Source: Pseudarthrobacter sp. IC2-21 | GTDB taxonomy: Bacteria > Actinomycetota > Actinomycetes > Actinomycetales > Micrococcaceae | Reading direction: 5' to 3' | NCBI RefSeq assembly: GCF_034048115.1 | Contig: NZ_CP139145.1 | Location: 4,201,010-4,265,009 of the forward strand | DNA length: 64,000 nt | In this document: positions 8,986 to 17,169 of the stretch, one piece after another | Layout: the number at the start of each line of letters is the position of its first letter | Numbering within the stretch: position 1 is the stretch's first letter | Translations under genes and position numbers: made by a program | Notes under the pieces: generated by a model | The model's database searches: none | The model's input: only the letters and a program-made list of their open reading frames with translations | What the model was told of the DNA's origin: nothing

Positions 8986-10284
8986 ATGCACGCACACGCC
9001 CCGCGAATGACCGCCACCAAACGGCAGCCATCCGGGAACATAGTAAAGTCGGCCATCTTCGCCCTGGTGCTGTCGACGACGCTTAGCGCCTGCCATGCCC
9101 TCGATGTGGGTTCCGTGGACGGCTCCAACAATTCCGTAGCCGCGCTACCAAGGATTCCTTGGGAAGGGGGACCGGCCTACTTCAACCGGTTTCCCAAAGC
9201 GGCTGCGACCGGCTGGAACAACCCTTCGTTTTTTCCGATCGCCGTCTTTATGGGCAAACCCGAGCATGCTCCGCAGTTGAAGGCGATGGGCATTAACACC
9301 TACATGGGCGCTGAACATGACGGCTCGGCACTGTCGACAATCACCCGAAACGGAATTTTCGTCCTCGCCCAAAGCGAATGGTCCCCAGCTGAGGTTGGAG
9401 ATGACGGCCGCGCAGTGGGGTGGTTCGTCTCCGACGAATGCGACATCGGTCTCGGCTGCTCTGGTTCAGACGCCGCCGCCAACCTGGCCGACCAGAAGGC
9501 AAAGGTGGCCAAAATCCGGGCCCTTAATGACGGGCGTTTCACCATGGCCAACTACTCCAACGGTGTCTTGGACACCTATTGGGCGCAGGGGTCCATGGCA
9601 GGGCTGATTGAAGCAGTCGACGTTGCCAGCGTCGACAAATACGCGTACACCAGCCCGTTTGTGGACGACCAGATAGTTCATTCGTCGCATTGGCCGCAGG
9701 GTGCAAAGCCCGCAACCTCCGCAGCGTACGGATGGTTAGTGGAACGCATGCGGGCCTACCAGGCTCCCGCTGGAAACCATCCGAATTGGGTTTTCGTCGA
9801 GTCGGCGATGCCGCTCCTGCTGGATGAAGGCTCATTGACTATCTCCGTGGAACAGTTGGAGGGGGCCGCTTGGTCTGCCATCATTCACGAGGCGAGGGGC
9901 TTGGCTTACTTCCAGCACAACAACGGCACGTCCTGCGGTTTCTACTCCCTGGTGGAATGCGACGCCGAACGGCTCAGCAAGATTCGGGCCATCAACAAAA
10001 GCATCACGGATCTCGCGCCAGTCATTAACACCCAGTCTTTTCGGCACAGCTTTAACACCACCACGGATACCATGCTCAAGACTTATGAGGGCTCAGCGTA
10101 CATCTTCGCTGGCATCGGTTTAGGGCAGGTCCCCGGCGTCAAGTCCTTCAAGCTTCCGGTGGGGATCACCGGTGCAAATGTGGAAGTAGTTGGTGAAGCC
10201 CGGACCCTTCCTGTTGTTAACGGCGCCTTTACCGACACCTTCTCCAGTGAGTTCTCTCATCACACTTACAAGGTGGCCATGTAG
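8986..10284 (+). CDS. Secreted lipoprotein with a glycosidase-like (TIM-barrel type) appearance
   Basis: 432 residues from ATG 8986, chosen over an upstream TTG (8953) because GGGAG sits eight bases before it. The N-terminus is basic, then hydrophobic, and ends in the lipobox L-S-A-C (Cys36), so it is probably a lipid-anchored exported protein. The mature part alternates strand- and helix-like stretches, with W-F-V-S-D-E-C around residue 150, a V-D-V-A-S-V-D-K-Y block and W-V-F-V-E-S-A, then a smaller all-beta C-terminal domain. That layout resembles glycoside hydrolases with acidic residues at strand ends, but I do not recognise a specific family. It could trim or bind the polysaccharide made by the upstream operon. 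Confidence 0.6.
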   Translation: MHAHAPRMTATKRQPSGNIVKSAIFALVLSTTLSACHALDVGSVDGSNNSVAALPRIPWEGGPAYFNRFPKAAATGWNNPSFFPIAVFMGKPEHAPQLKAMGINTYMGAEHDGSALSTITRNGIFVLAQSEWSPAEVGDDGRAVGWFVSDECDIGLGCSGSDAAANLADQKAKVAKIRALNDGRFTMANYSNGVLDTYWAQGSMAGLIEAVDVASVDKYAYTSPFVDDQIVHSSHWPQGAKPATSAAYGWLVERMRAYQAPAGNHPNWVFVESAMPLLLDEGSLTISVEQLEGAAWSAIIHEARGLAYFQHNNGTSCGFYSLVECDAERLSKIRAINKSITDLAPVINTQSFRHSFNTTTDTMLKTYEGSAYIFAGIGLGQVPGVKSFKLPVGITGANVEVVGEARTLPVVNGAFTDTFSSEFSHHTYKVAM

Positions 10285-10348
10285 GTGCCGGCTAGCTAGT
10301 TGTATTGTCCACGGACGTTAGGAACGCTCGGCGTGAATAGGTGACAAA

Positions 10349-10404
10349 GAAGACCTCCGAGTGGAGTGGGGCTTGTCTAGAGTCCGATCCACAAGGAGGT
10401 CTTC
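10349..10404 (+). promoter_or_regulatory. Hairpin that would hide the transposase ribosome-binding site
   Basis: A perfect 10-base inverted repeat (GAAGACCTCC at 10349-10358, GGAGGTCTTC at 10395-10404) continues inward, after a two-base internal loop, with GTGGA/TCCAC (10361-10365 and 10388-10392). The right arm contains GGAGG (10395-10399), six bases before ATG 10406, the natural transposase start. In a read-through transcript the stem would cover that site, a known way for insertion sequences to limit expression from outside promoters. Confidence 0.55.
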
Positions 10405-10405
10405 A

Positions 10406-11106
10406 ATGTCCCATGAACGCGCTCCTCACGCCCAAGGGCAGGCTCCGGCTGGCCCAGCGCGTGGTCGATGACGGGTGGCGGCTTCGCCGCGCGGTTGAAC
10501 GATTCCAGGTGTCGGTCGCGACCGCCTCACGCTGGGCCGCCCGTTATCGGGCCCCTGGTGAAGACGGGATGCAGGACCGTTCCAGGCGCCCACTTAGTCC
10601 CCCGCAACGGGCCTCCCGGCGGCGGGAACGACGGATCATCGCGATCCGGATCGCCAGTGGGGACCCGCCAGAATCGGTTACCTCCTAGGTATCCAGCCCT
10701 CCACGGTGCACCGGGTCCTGTCCAGAATCGGTCCGGACTGGCCCGGCTCACGTGGCTCGACCGTGCCACGCAGGGTAATCCGCTGCTACGAACACCGAAA
10801 CCCCCACGACCCGGTCCATGTGGACATCAAGAAACTCGGGCGGATCCCCGACGGCGACGGACATCGGAGCATCGGCAGGGCCGCCGGAACCAAAACACGA
10901 CCGCCACGGAAGCTAACCGGAGACCGGGCTACGCCTTCCTGCACAAGGCAGTCGATGACCAGTCCCGCCTCGCCTACACCGAAATCCTCTCCGATAAGAA
11001 GAAGGAAACCGCCGCCGGTTTCTGGGAACACGCCAACGCCTACTTCGAATCCTGCGGCGGTGCTGCCGAACCTGGCGAGGCGCAAGCTTTTACCTCGCAC
11101 CCGCGC
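10406..11106 (+). pseudogene. Decayed IS481-family transposase remnant
   Basis: Translated pieces in three frames match an IS481/integrase-type transposase in the right order: L-T-P-K-G-R-L-R-L-A-Q-R and a helix-turn-helix segment (from 10413), V-H-V-D-I-K-K-L-G-R-I-P-D (about 10815-10855), and R-P-G-Y-A-F-L-H-K-A-V-D-D-Q-S-R-L-A (about 10915-10975) followed by E-T-A-A-G-F-W. The frame changes at least four times (near 10415, 10665, 10735-10780 and 10890). The C-terminal third, with the last catalytic acidic residues, is missing, and the remnant runs into the end of the converging GT4 gene. It cannot make an active enzyme. It marks an old insertion between the two halves of the polysaccharide locus. 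Confidence 0.85.
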
Positions 11107-12558
11107 TCACAAGTCCCCTAGATCGATTAATTGACCCGCTGCGGCCGTCTTCAGCACAAAAGCGTGCCGCCGAAGGCACAGATCACCGTCGAACCTCTCA
11201 GCAGCCCGCGACTTTATGCTTCGTCCGGACAAATCCCAGGTGTTGTCCCGGGTAAAGGAGATCATCGCCGCCGCAAGTTCCTCCTGATTGCTCTGACGGC
11301 GGAACCTGGCCGCCGTCATGCTCTCCCAATCCACTCGCAATGGATTGCCCAGCGGGTTCGAGACGAGCAGACCCCAATCGGGGCGTCCGGCTAACTGTTC
11401 GCGGGCGCCCCCCACGTCGCTCATAATCACCGGGACGCCAGCTGTTAGCGACTCCATCGAGGAGAGCGCCCACCCTTCGAAAAAGGAATCCAGGACAAAT
11501 CCGTCGGCTGCCGAGAGCAGAACGCCAGGATGTGGGGTGTGATCGCGCAGATGCAGTCTGGCGCCATGCCGCATTTTGCCCTTGAGTCTCGCCACCTGAC
11601 CGGCATAGGCGATGTCGTCCGGTCGTCCGGAAATGAGGAGGTGCGCCCCCGGTACCGCCTCGGCAACCTCGGAGAACGCGCTTGCCAGACCATAGGTATT
11701 CTTTTGCACGCAATGCCTTGATAGCGAGACGAAAAGATACTCGTCGCCCAGTCCCAGCAGCCTACGCGCATCCTGCCTGGGTATCCTTTGCTGGTGTTGA
11801 GCGATGATGCCATTTGGAATGGTAACGATGGTCTCTGGGTCGCATTTATCGTCGATTGACAGGTACTGCTGGCGGACCATCTCGCTCACGCTGACTAGAC
11901 CAGTCAGCTTCTCCCGCCGTCCGGCAACCTCAGAGGCGGCAACGTTGAATTGGTTGTGCATTCCATGGAGCGTTTCGATGGTCGGAACTGAACATGCCAC
12001 CGCCGCCTCAAGAACCCACTCGGGTGCGCCGTGAACGCTCAGTACGTCGGGGGCCCAGTTGCGGATCCAGGTTTCGCAGTTTTCCTTCTCGAGATCGACG
12101 ACTTCGACTCCCTCGTCTCGAAGAAGTCGCCCGAGCCGTCCCGGCGGGCTTAATCTATCAGTTGGCGTGTGCAGGACAGCGACGCGAAATCCAAACTTAG
12201 GTAAGCCGCGGGCCAAAAATCCTACGACCTCGTCCATCCCGCCAGCATCAAGAGATTCGGTTGCGAGCAGGCAACGAATGTCAGTGGCTTTATCATCAAG
12301 CCGATGCGGCCCGATGGCGATGGGGCCGGCCTCGTCGTACTGTGGTTTAGGCCAACTAAGCGGATCTATGTTCGGCCCCTGTAAAAGTGGCCGGGACCAG
12401 TCCTCTATGGAATCAAGGTCGATGGTGATTGATCCACCCATGACCTCGCGCACCCGCCGTTTCACCCAACTAGGCAAGTGGTCGGAGTTCCGCTGGGCGA
12501 GCAGGAATATCCGTGCCATCAGCACGTGCCAGGCCGTATGCCAGAACCTAGTCCTCAT
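11107..12558 (-). CDS. Family 4 glycosyltransferase with N-terminal extension
   Basis: 483 residues. About 110 residues of extension, including an N-terminal hydrophobic stretch (H-V-L-M-A-R-I-F-L-L-A) and a D-K-A-T-D-I-R-C-L-L-A-T-E-S-L-D-A-G-G-M-D start of the first Rossmann domain, precede a GT-B body. The C-terminal half carries V-S-L-S-R-H-C-V-Q-K-N-T-Y and F-F-E-G-W-A-L-S-S-M-E-S-L-T-A-G-V-P-V-I-M-S, the E-x7-E signature of GT4 enzymes. Its 3' end abuts the insertion-sequence remnant, so the last codons might have been changed by that insertion. It faces the plus-strand half of the locus and probably belongs to the same glycan pathway. Confidence 0.85.
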   Translation of the reverse strand: MRTRFWHTAWHVLMARIFLLAQRNSDHLPSWVKRRVREVMGGSITIDLDSIEDWSRPLLQGPNIDPLSWPKPQYDEAGPIAIGPHRLDDKATDIRCLLATESLDAGGMDEVVGFLARGLPKFGFRVAVLHTPTDRLSPPGRLGRLLRDEGVEVVDLEKENCETWIRNWAPDVLSVHGAPEWVLEAAVACSVPTIETLHGMHNQFNVAASEVAGRREKLTGLVSVSEMVRQQYLSIDDKCDPETIVTIPNGIIAQHQQRIPRQDARRLLGLGDEYLFVSLSRHCVQKNTYGLASAFSEVAEAVPGAHLLISGRPDDIAYAGQVARLKGKMRHGARLHLRDHTPHPGVLLSAADGFVLDSFFEGWALSSMESLTAGVPVIMSDVGGAREQLAGRPDWGLLVSNPLGNPLRVDWESMTAARFRRQSNQEELAAAMISFTRDNTWDLSGRSIKSRAAERFDGDLCLRRHAFVLKTAAAGQLIDLGDL

Positions 12559-12598
12559 AAGAATCCTCCGACTCCGCGAACGTCAGTGGGTACACTGG

Positions 12599-14044
12599 TC
12601 AATCGCATCTGCCTGCCAGCGTTAGCCGTGCAATGGCAAAGTCTGATTCCCAAGAGTCCCTTCGGCAAAACCCGACGGGCAACGGCCGCTCGCTAATGAT
12701 CTCGTCCAACACCCATAGTCGCTCATAGTTCTTGAGTCGCTCCGCCTGCTGTTCCAGGGGCACCTGTTGGTCGACGAATTTGCCCTCGAGTTGGGCTGTC
12801 CGTTCGACCAGCGGTTCTGGCAGATGGTGGTCGTTCAAGTGATACTTGACTGTTAGCGCCAAAAATCCTGGATCTACCAAGGCGTCGCCAGGCCGGCTCT
12901 GGTCAATAATGACCGAAGTCAACACTTGCGGTGCCCACACGTGTCCGTTTGGGGCGCGTGCACTGACCTGGCCAGGCAAGGCAAGGACCATAAGACAAGC
13001 TACGGTCAGGAGCACGGGGATCCTTAGTTTCGGAAGATCAAGCATCCTGCTGATCAAGAGGGCCGCCGGTAAAATCATCGCTGGAAGCGTCCAGAACACG
13101 TACCTGGCTGAATAAACGGGTGTGACGGTGACAGATGCGATCCACAACAAAAATGGCGGACCCGCCCACCACGAGATAAACAGCGCAACCTCCGCGGGGC
13201 CCGTGCTCCGACCCCTCTGGAGCCACCTGTATGCCGCAAGTCCAACGCATGCGGCTAAAGCGATTGGTACGTACCAAATTGCCTTGCTCTGACCTACAAG
13301 CTCGCGCAATGCTTCGAGTGGTGTGACCACGCTAAGCCATGAAACCTGCTTGATCTGTCCTATAACCAGGACGGCGGCAACGAGGCTTGGTAACGCGCCA
13401 CCAACGGCCAGGAGCGCCAACTCCCTTTTTCTGGTCACGAGGGCATACACTAACTGCACCCCGGCGGCCATAGCAGCAAATAAATGGGTGATGGGCAGCA
13501 ACACCATCAATATGAGGTATATGGCTATAAGTCTCCGGGAACGGCGTTCTGCGAGGGTGATAAAAGCCCAAGTTGCAAATGTGGCTATTGCCAACGACCA
13601 GGAATATGGCCGGACTTCTTGGGAAAACCTCACCCACGAATAGGCGCTGACCAGAAGCAGGGCGGCGATCCACGCCGTCCGGGCACCGAACATTTGCCTG
13701 GCTAGACCGGCCGTGGCGGTTACTGCCAAAGCACCGCCGACGGCCGAAGGAAGCCTCAACCACCATAATGAGTCAGAAACCTCCATCCAGATATGCATCA
13801 CAGCGTAGTAGGGGCCAAAATTCCTGTCTTGATTCCCCAAAAGCCGCACTAAGTCCGGCCATTCGAGCCTTGCAGCCCACCAGGTTGCTGCTTCGTCAAA
13901 GCCGATGCCAGGCGTCCCTACGCAGATTAACGCTGCGCCCAGGGAAAGTGTGAGCACAATGACGAGTTGCCACTTGTCCAATTTCGAGGAATTGGTTGGC
14001 AGCTTTGACATACGAGTGTCATTCGCGGTGGTTACCATTGTCAT
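12599..14044 (-). CDS. GT39-like polytopic membrane glycosyltransferase
   Basis: 481 residues from ATG 14044, which overlaps the upstream stop as ATGA and has GGGAGA five bases before it; an in-frame start at 14119 is unlikely. A first membrane segment is followed by G-I-G-F-D-E-A-A-T-W-W, the acidic D-E motif in the first outer loop of GT-C enzymes of the dolichyl-phosphate-mannose/ArnT type. About ten more hydrophobic segments and a C-terminal extracytoplasmic domain of about 130 residues follow. Such proteins take a sugar from a polyprenyl-phosphate donor at the outer face of the membrane. Donor and acceptor are unknown. Confidence 0.8.
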   Translation of the reverse strand: MTMVTTANDTRMSKLPTNSSKLDKWQLVIVLTLSLGAALICVGTPGIGFDEAATWWAARLEWPDLVRLLGNQDRNFGPYYAVMHIWMEVSDSLWWLRLPSAVGGALAVTATAGLARQMFGARTAWIAALLLVSAYSWVRFSQEVRPYSWSLAIATFATWAFITLAERRSRRLIAIYLILMVLLPITHLFAAMAAGVQLVYALVTRKRELALLAVGGALPSLVAAVLVIGQIKQVSWLSVVTPLEALRELVGQSKAIWYVPIALAACVGLAAYRWLQRGRSTGPAEVALFISWWAGPPFLLWIASVTVTPVYSARYVFWTLPAMILPAALLISRMLDLPKLRIPVLLTVACLMVLALPGQVSARAPNGHVWAPQVLTSVIIDQSRPGDALVDPGFLALTVKYHLNDHHLPEPLVERTAQLEGKFVDQQVPLEQQAERLKNYERLWVLDEIISERPLPVGFCRRDSWESDFAIARLTLAGRCD

Positions 14045-14835
14045 CGTCTCCCAAAGACACCAGGCTGCGATCGGAGTCCCGAGGAAGCTGGTTGGCGGCT
14101 CGTAAAATCCGTGCCCCACCCGGAGGAGACGAATGATATTCCGCGGCCGACAAGAGCGAATGCCGCATATATTGCCGCATCCCGGGCAGATCCTAGGCCC
14201 CGAATGGTCATCACCAGCTGTTTAACGGTTGTCGATGTTGCACCTCCGGACTGTTCCGCATTACCGCGATAAGTCCTCCCCAAGGTTGCTAACAAAGCCC
14301 TCGAATTTCGAGGTGTTCTCACTCTGACGGGGTGGCCGTCCACAATCTGTTTTTCATGGCCGATGAACAGACGGTCAATCAACAAGTCATCATTAATAAT
14401 TTCCGGAAAACTGCCTAACCTTTCATGGCCTCTTTGGTTCACCGCATAAATGCCTGCGCCCCACATTGCAGACCGTGTTCCCAGCATCTTGTCCCGTGCC
14501 CGATAATAGGCCTCAACTGACTTCGTTGCGCCGGCTGTGTCGTATGTAAATGTGGGACGCGCACACAATGGCCCATAGGGCTCGGATAACCGTTCAAGAG
14601 TCTGACGGAGCGATACGGAGGGCAAGTCCACATCGGCGTCGAGGTAGACCCGAGGCCATTTCGATGCAATATCATCTCCAGCATTAAGGGCGGCCACCTT
14701 GGATGCAACCGGCAAACTTAGGACCTGGACTCCCGGAAAAGTCGCCGCAATGGCGGCTGTATCATCCGTGCAGCAATTACAGACAACTATGACTTCTACT
14801 CGTCCGCTCGACAGCGCTTCCGCCAGGGAACTCAA
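14041..14835 (-). CDS. Family 2 glycosyltransferase domain, split from its N-terminus by an in-frame TAG
   Basis: 264 codons from the first possible start (TTG 14835). The segment has E-V-I-V-V-C-N-C-C-T-D-D-T-A, V-A-A-L-N-A-G-D and Y-L-D-A-D-V-D, a clear GT2 core with a DxD motif. It lacks the first strand: the missing S-V-I-I-P-A-H-N is encoded directly upstream in the same frame, before a TAG at 14857-14859. The stretch between, A-A-V-I-G-R-T, continues the family pattern. So this is the third domain of the upstream gene, cut off by one nonsense codon, unless the TAG is read through or is a sequencing error. Its stop overlaps the next start as ATGA. On its own it is unlikely to be active. 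Confidence 0.7.
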   Translation of the reverse strand: MSSLAEALSSGRVEVIVVCNCCTDDTAAIAATFPGVQVLSLPVASKVAALNAGDDIASKWPRVYLDADVDLPSVSLRQTLERLSEPYGPLCARPTFTYDTAGATKSVEAYYRARDKMLGTRSAMWGAGIYAVNQRGHERLGSFPEIINDDLLIDRLFIGHEKQIVDGHPVRVRTPRNSRALLATLGRTYRGNAEQSGGATSTTVKQLVMTIRGLGSARDAAIYAAFALVGRGISFVSSGWGTDFTSRQPASSGLRSQPGVFGRR

Positions 14836-14856
14836 CGTCCGTCCGATAACGGCGGC

Positions 14857-14859
14857 CTA
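14857..14859 (-). other. In-frame amber codon inside a fused glycosyltransferase
   Basis: The stop TAG replaces the residue after P-A-H-N, where GT2 enzymes usually have Glu (P-A-H-N-E). The frame before and after is the same (16803 and 14835 differ by a multiple of three) and keeps the family pattern on both sides. One G-to-T change from GAG explains it. Confidence 0.85.
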
Positions 14860-16803
14860 GTTATGCGCCGGAATAATGACTGAACCTAGTGGAAAAGGTG
14901 AACTGGCCAGTTCCGTCGCCGTGACAACACTTCTGGATGCACGCGGCAGCTTGACCCACCCGGCTTTCCAGCAAGCTGCCTTCAGCGACTCTCGTTCCTT
15001 CGACCACCGAAGAAACGCCCCGAGAATTACTGCCAGCCTGAAGGCACGGGCGTAACCGAGTGAATGGAACTTTTGGATGTAGCGGATCCGGTTGATGGTC
15101 ATCAACGCGTTGAGGGCGGCAGAGGAGCCCGAGCCTCCACCCCGATGGTGCATCCGCGACGATGGCTCGAACCACACATCCCAGCCGCCCTGCCGTACCC
15201 TGCGGAAGTAGTCGGTTTCCTCTGAGTAAAGGAAGTACTGCTCATCCCAGTCCCCCAGAGATTCAAGGACGTCGCGCCGGATTAACAACGCCGCTCCTGT
15301 GGCCCAGCCGACCCTGTGCGCGTGGCGGTAGCTGTCGGGATCGTAGTCGGTTTCCGCGAGCCACTCCGGCCGGCCCGTCAGACGACCGCCCATGGCCGCA
15401 TCCCCCACGGCCCGAAGGACCGTAGGCTCCCGGCGGAGCGAAGGATAAGTGGCTCCGTTGGGACCAGACAACAACGGCACTACCACTCCGGCGGACGAAA
15501 CAGCCATTCGCTCCCGCAGTGCCCTGATGGAGCCAGGCTCAGTACGCAGGTCCGGGTTTAGGATGAGGTAGGAATCAGCTGTTCCGGCTCGTTTGACGGC
15601 CTGATTGATTCCCCCCGCGTAGCCCAGGTTTCCGCCCGTAGAGAAGCCGAGAACGTCCGCTTCAGACAACAGACAATCCAAGGTCTCCGACGTGGGCGAG
15701 TTGTCAGCGACCACAACCTTGATGGACTGATCAGCGGTTTGAAGCCGTAGGTCCGCAATAAGACCCGGCAGATCCTCCCAACTGTTGTAGGTAACCACAA
15801 TGACCGCCACGTCGGTGTGCTCGATGGGGTTGCAGAAGCGGCCATTCCTTCCCGAAACAAAGTCGAGGCTGGCTCCGGGCAACGATCTTTTTGCCGGCAG
15901 ATTCTTTTGCCCCGTGGTTGTTGGCGGGTCCTGATCACTGTATCTACGCAGTGTCATGTAGGCCGGAGCACCCTCAACCAGGTATCTCCCGGCGAGCCGA
16001 CGGGGTTCGAGGGCCAGCCGCCATACCCATTCCGCGCCAAGTTCGGTCACAACCTTTGGTGCGCGTGCACGGCTGCCCGCCAAGAAATCGACCACGGCAC
16101 CGAATGCCAGCAGGACGTTGGCACCGGTGGCAATCCCATGCTTCCTAATCCACAGCTCCTGCGTGGGTTTTCCCAGGCAGACAAGAAGAACATCGACTCC
16201 GGCCGCGGCGATCTCAGCAGCAATAGCCCGCGATTGTGTCCCATCATTCAGGGCAGTGCGGTCCGGGGCCCACCAGCCGGAAACCAGGAGGGCCGGCCGG
16301 TCTTTGGCAAATCTTGCCCGAATGAGTTTGTGGGTTTCCCCTCTGCCGCCAAGGATGCCGAGGCGTAGGCCGCGCTGTTCCACCTCGTTCAGGATGGGCT
16401 CAATCAGGTCACTTCCAGCGAGCCGCGGCCACTGCCGGCCGGTCAATTGCTCGGCGCGTGTGACAAGAGGCGCCCCGTCGAGAAGGGTCAACCACTCCAA
16501 AGGTGATTGATCCTCTTCAAGGGCCCCCTGCCAGCGGCTTCCTCGGCCGAAATGCCGGATGTGGTCGAGATTCGCTGACGCAACCGCCAACGGTCGGCTA
16601 GCTGTGGTCCTGGCGCGGTCCATGATTGTGTCCAAGGCTTGCTTGCTATCCATGAGGCAGACGTGCGCACCACCCAAAGTGACCCACTCGGATGTCGGCT
16701 CTGGCCGGGCTGCGGAGGCGGGTCTCTTGAATCGGGTCCGAGTATCGGGCCGAGCGAAGCCAGGAGCATGAGAAAGGCCGCGGAGGGTGCCGGTGGACGT
16801 CAT
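14857..16803 (-). CDS. WecG/TagA/CpsF (GT26) fused to a GT2 glycosyltransferase, ending at a premature TAG
   Basis: 648 residues before the stop. Residues about 40-290 form a GT26 (WecG/TagA/CpsF) domain: V-A-S-A-N-L-D-H-I, L-L-D-G-A-P-L-V, L-G-I-L-G-G-R-G-E, V-C-L-G-K-P-T-Q-E-L-W and G-A-V-V-D-F-L-A-G. This family adds N-acetyl-hexosamine uronate or related sugars to lipid-linked intermediates. Residues about 325-560 are a GT2 domain of the rhamnosyltransferase type: V-I-V-V-T-Y-N-S-W, V-V-V-A-D-N-S, L-I-L-N-P-D-L-R and G-W-A-T-G-A-A-L-L-I-R-R. The protein then runs to S-V-I-I-P-A-H-N, the first strand of another GT2 domain that continues in frame after the TAG. The intact gene would encode about 920 residues with three transferase domains. 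Confidence 0.83.
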   Translation of the reverse strand: MTSTGTLRGLSHAPGFARPDTRTRFKRPASAARPEPTSEWVTLGGAHVCLMDSKQALDTIMDRARTTASRPLAVASANLDHIRHFGRGSRWQGALEEDQSPLEWLTLLDGAPLVTRAEQLTGRQWPRLAGSDLIEPILNEVEQRGLRLGILGGRGETHKLIRARFAKDRPALLVSGWWAPDRTALNDGTQSRAIAAEIAAAGVDVLLVCLGKPTQELWIRKHGIATGANVLLAFGAVVDFLAGSRARAPKVVTELGAEWVWRLALEPRRLAGRYLVEGAPAYMTLRRYSDQDPPTTTGQKNLPAKRSLPGASLDFVSGRNGRFCNPIEHTDVAVIVVTYNSWEDLPGLIADLRLQTADQSIKVVVADNSPTSETLDCLLSEADVLGFSTGGNLGYAGGINQAVKRAGTADSYLILNPDLRTEPGSIRALRERMAVSSAGVVVPLLSGPNGATYPSLRREPTVLRAVGDAAMGGRLTGRPEWLAETDYDPDSYRHAHRVGWATGAALLIRRDVLESLGDWDEQYFLYSEETDYFRRVRQGGWDVWFEPSSRMHHRGGGSGSSAALNALMTINRIRYIQKFHSLGYARAFRLAVILGAFLRWSKERESLKAACWKAGWVKLPRASRSVVTATELASSPFPLGSVIIPAHN

Positions 16804-17169
16804 GACGCCGTGGAATTCAGAAGAGATGCGGCGGGCAAAGGCCAGGTATGGAACAAATTACGTGCAGACTTCATTTCGGCTCCATCAGTCGCGGCACAAC
16901 CACGCAGCGGCAAGATCCGGGGTCTGCACTCCCCTGCCCTGCCAGCGGCACCGGTTTCCCGGCACCTGACTGTCGCGTTCAGTTAGGTGTTACCGGTGTC
17001 CTGCGGGTGGCGAGACTGTCGGGTCTTTCCTCATGCGGACCGGAACCACGGACCGCATGCCCACGGGGCATCCGTTGGGTCAACCGTAGGCATGACGCTG
17101 CGCATCCACTACCGGGACGGCAGGACTATGTGGGTATCCGCACCAGCTTTGTGGTGCCCGGCCGAAAAG
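16804..17169. other. Intergenic region upstream of the fused glycosyltransferase gene
   Basis: 366 bases between the 3' end of the aminopeptidase gene and the 5' end of the GT26-GT2 gene, both on the minus strand. It must hold the promoter for the minus-strand half of the polysaccharide locus, but no clear -35/-10 pair or operator is evident to me. A short plus-strand ORF from ATG 17092 (M-T-L-R-I-H-Y-R-D-G-R) runs into the aminopeptidase antisense and is not convincing. Confidence 0.5.

Noticed and set aside
14857..14859. TAG read as pyrrolysine or as programmed readthrough
   Set aside because: No pyl genes are seen, the site is not at a place where Pyl is known, and the family expects Glu; a simple nonsense change is more likely.
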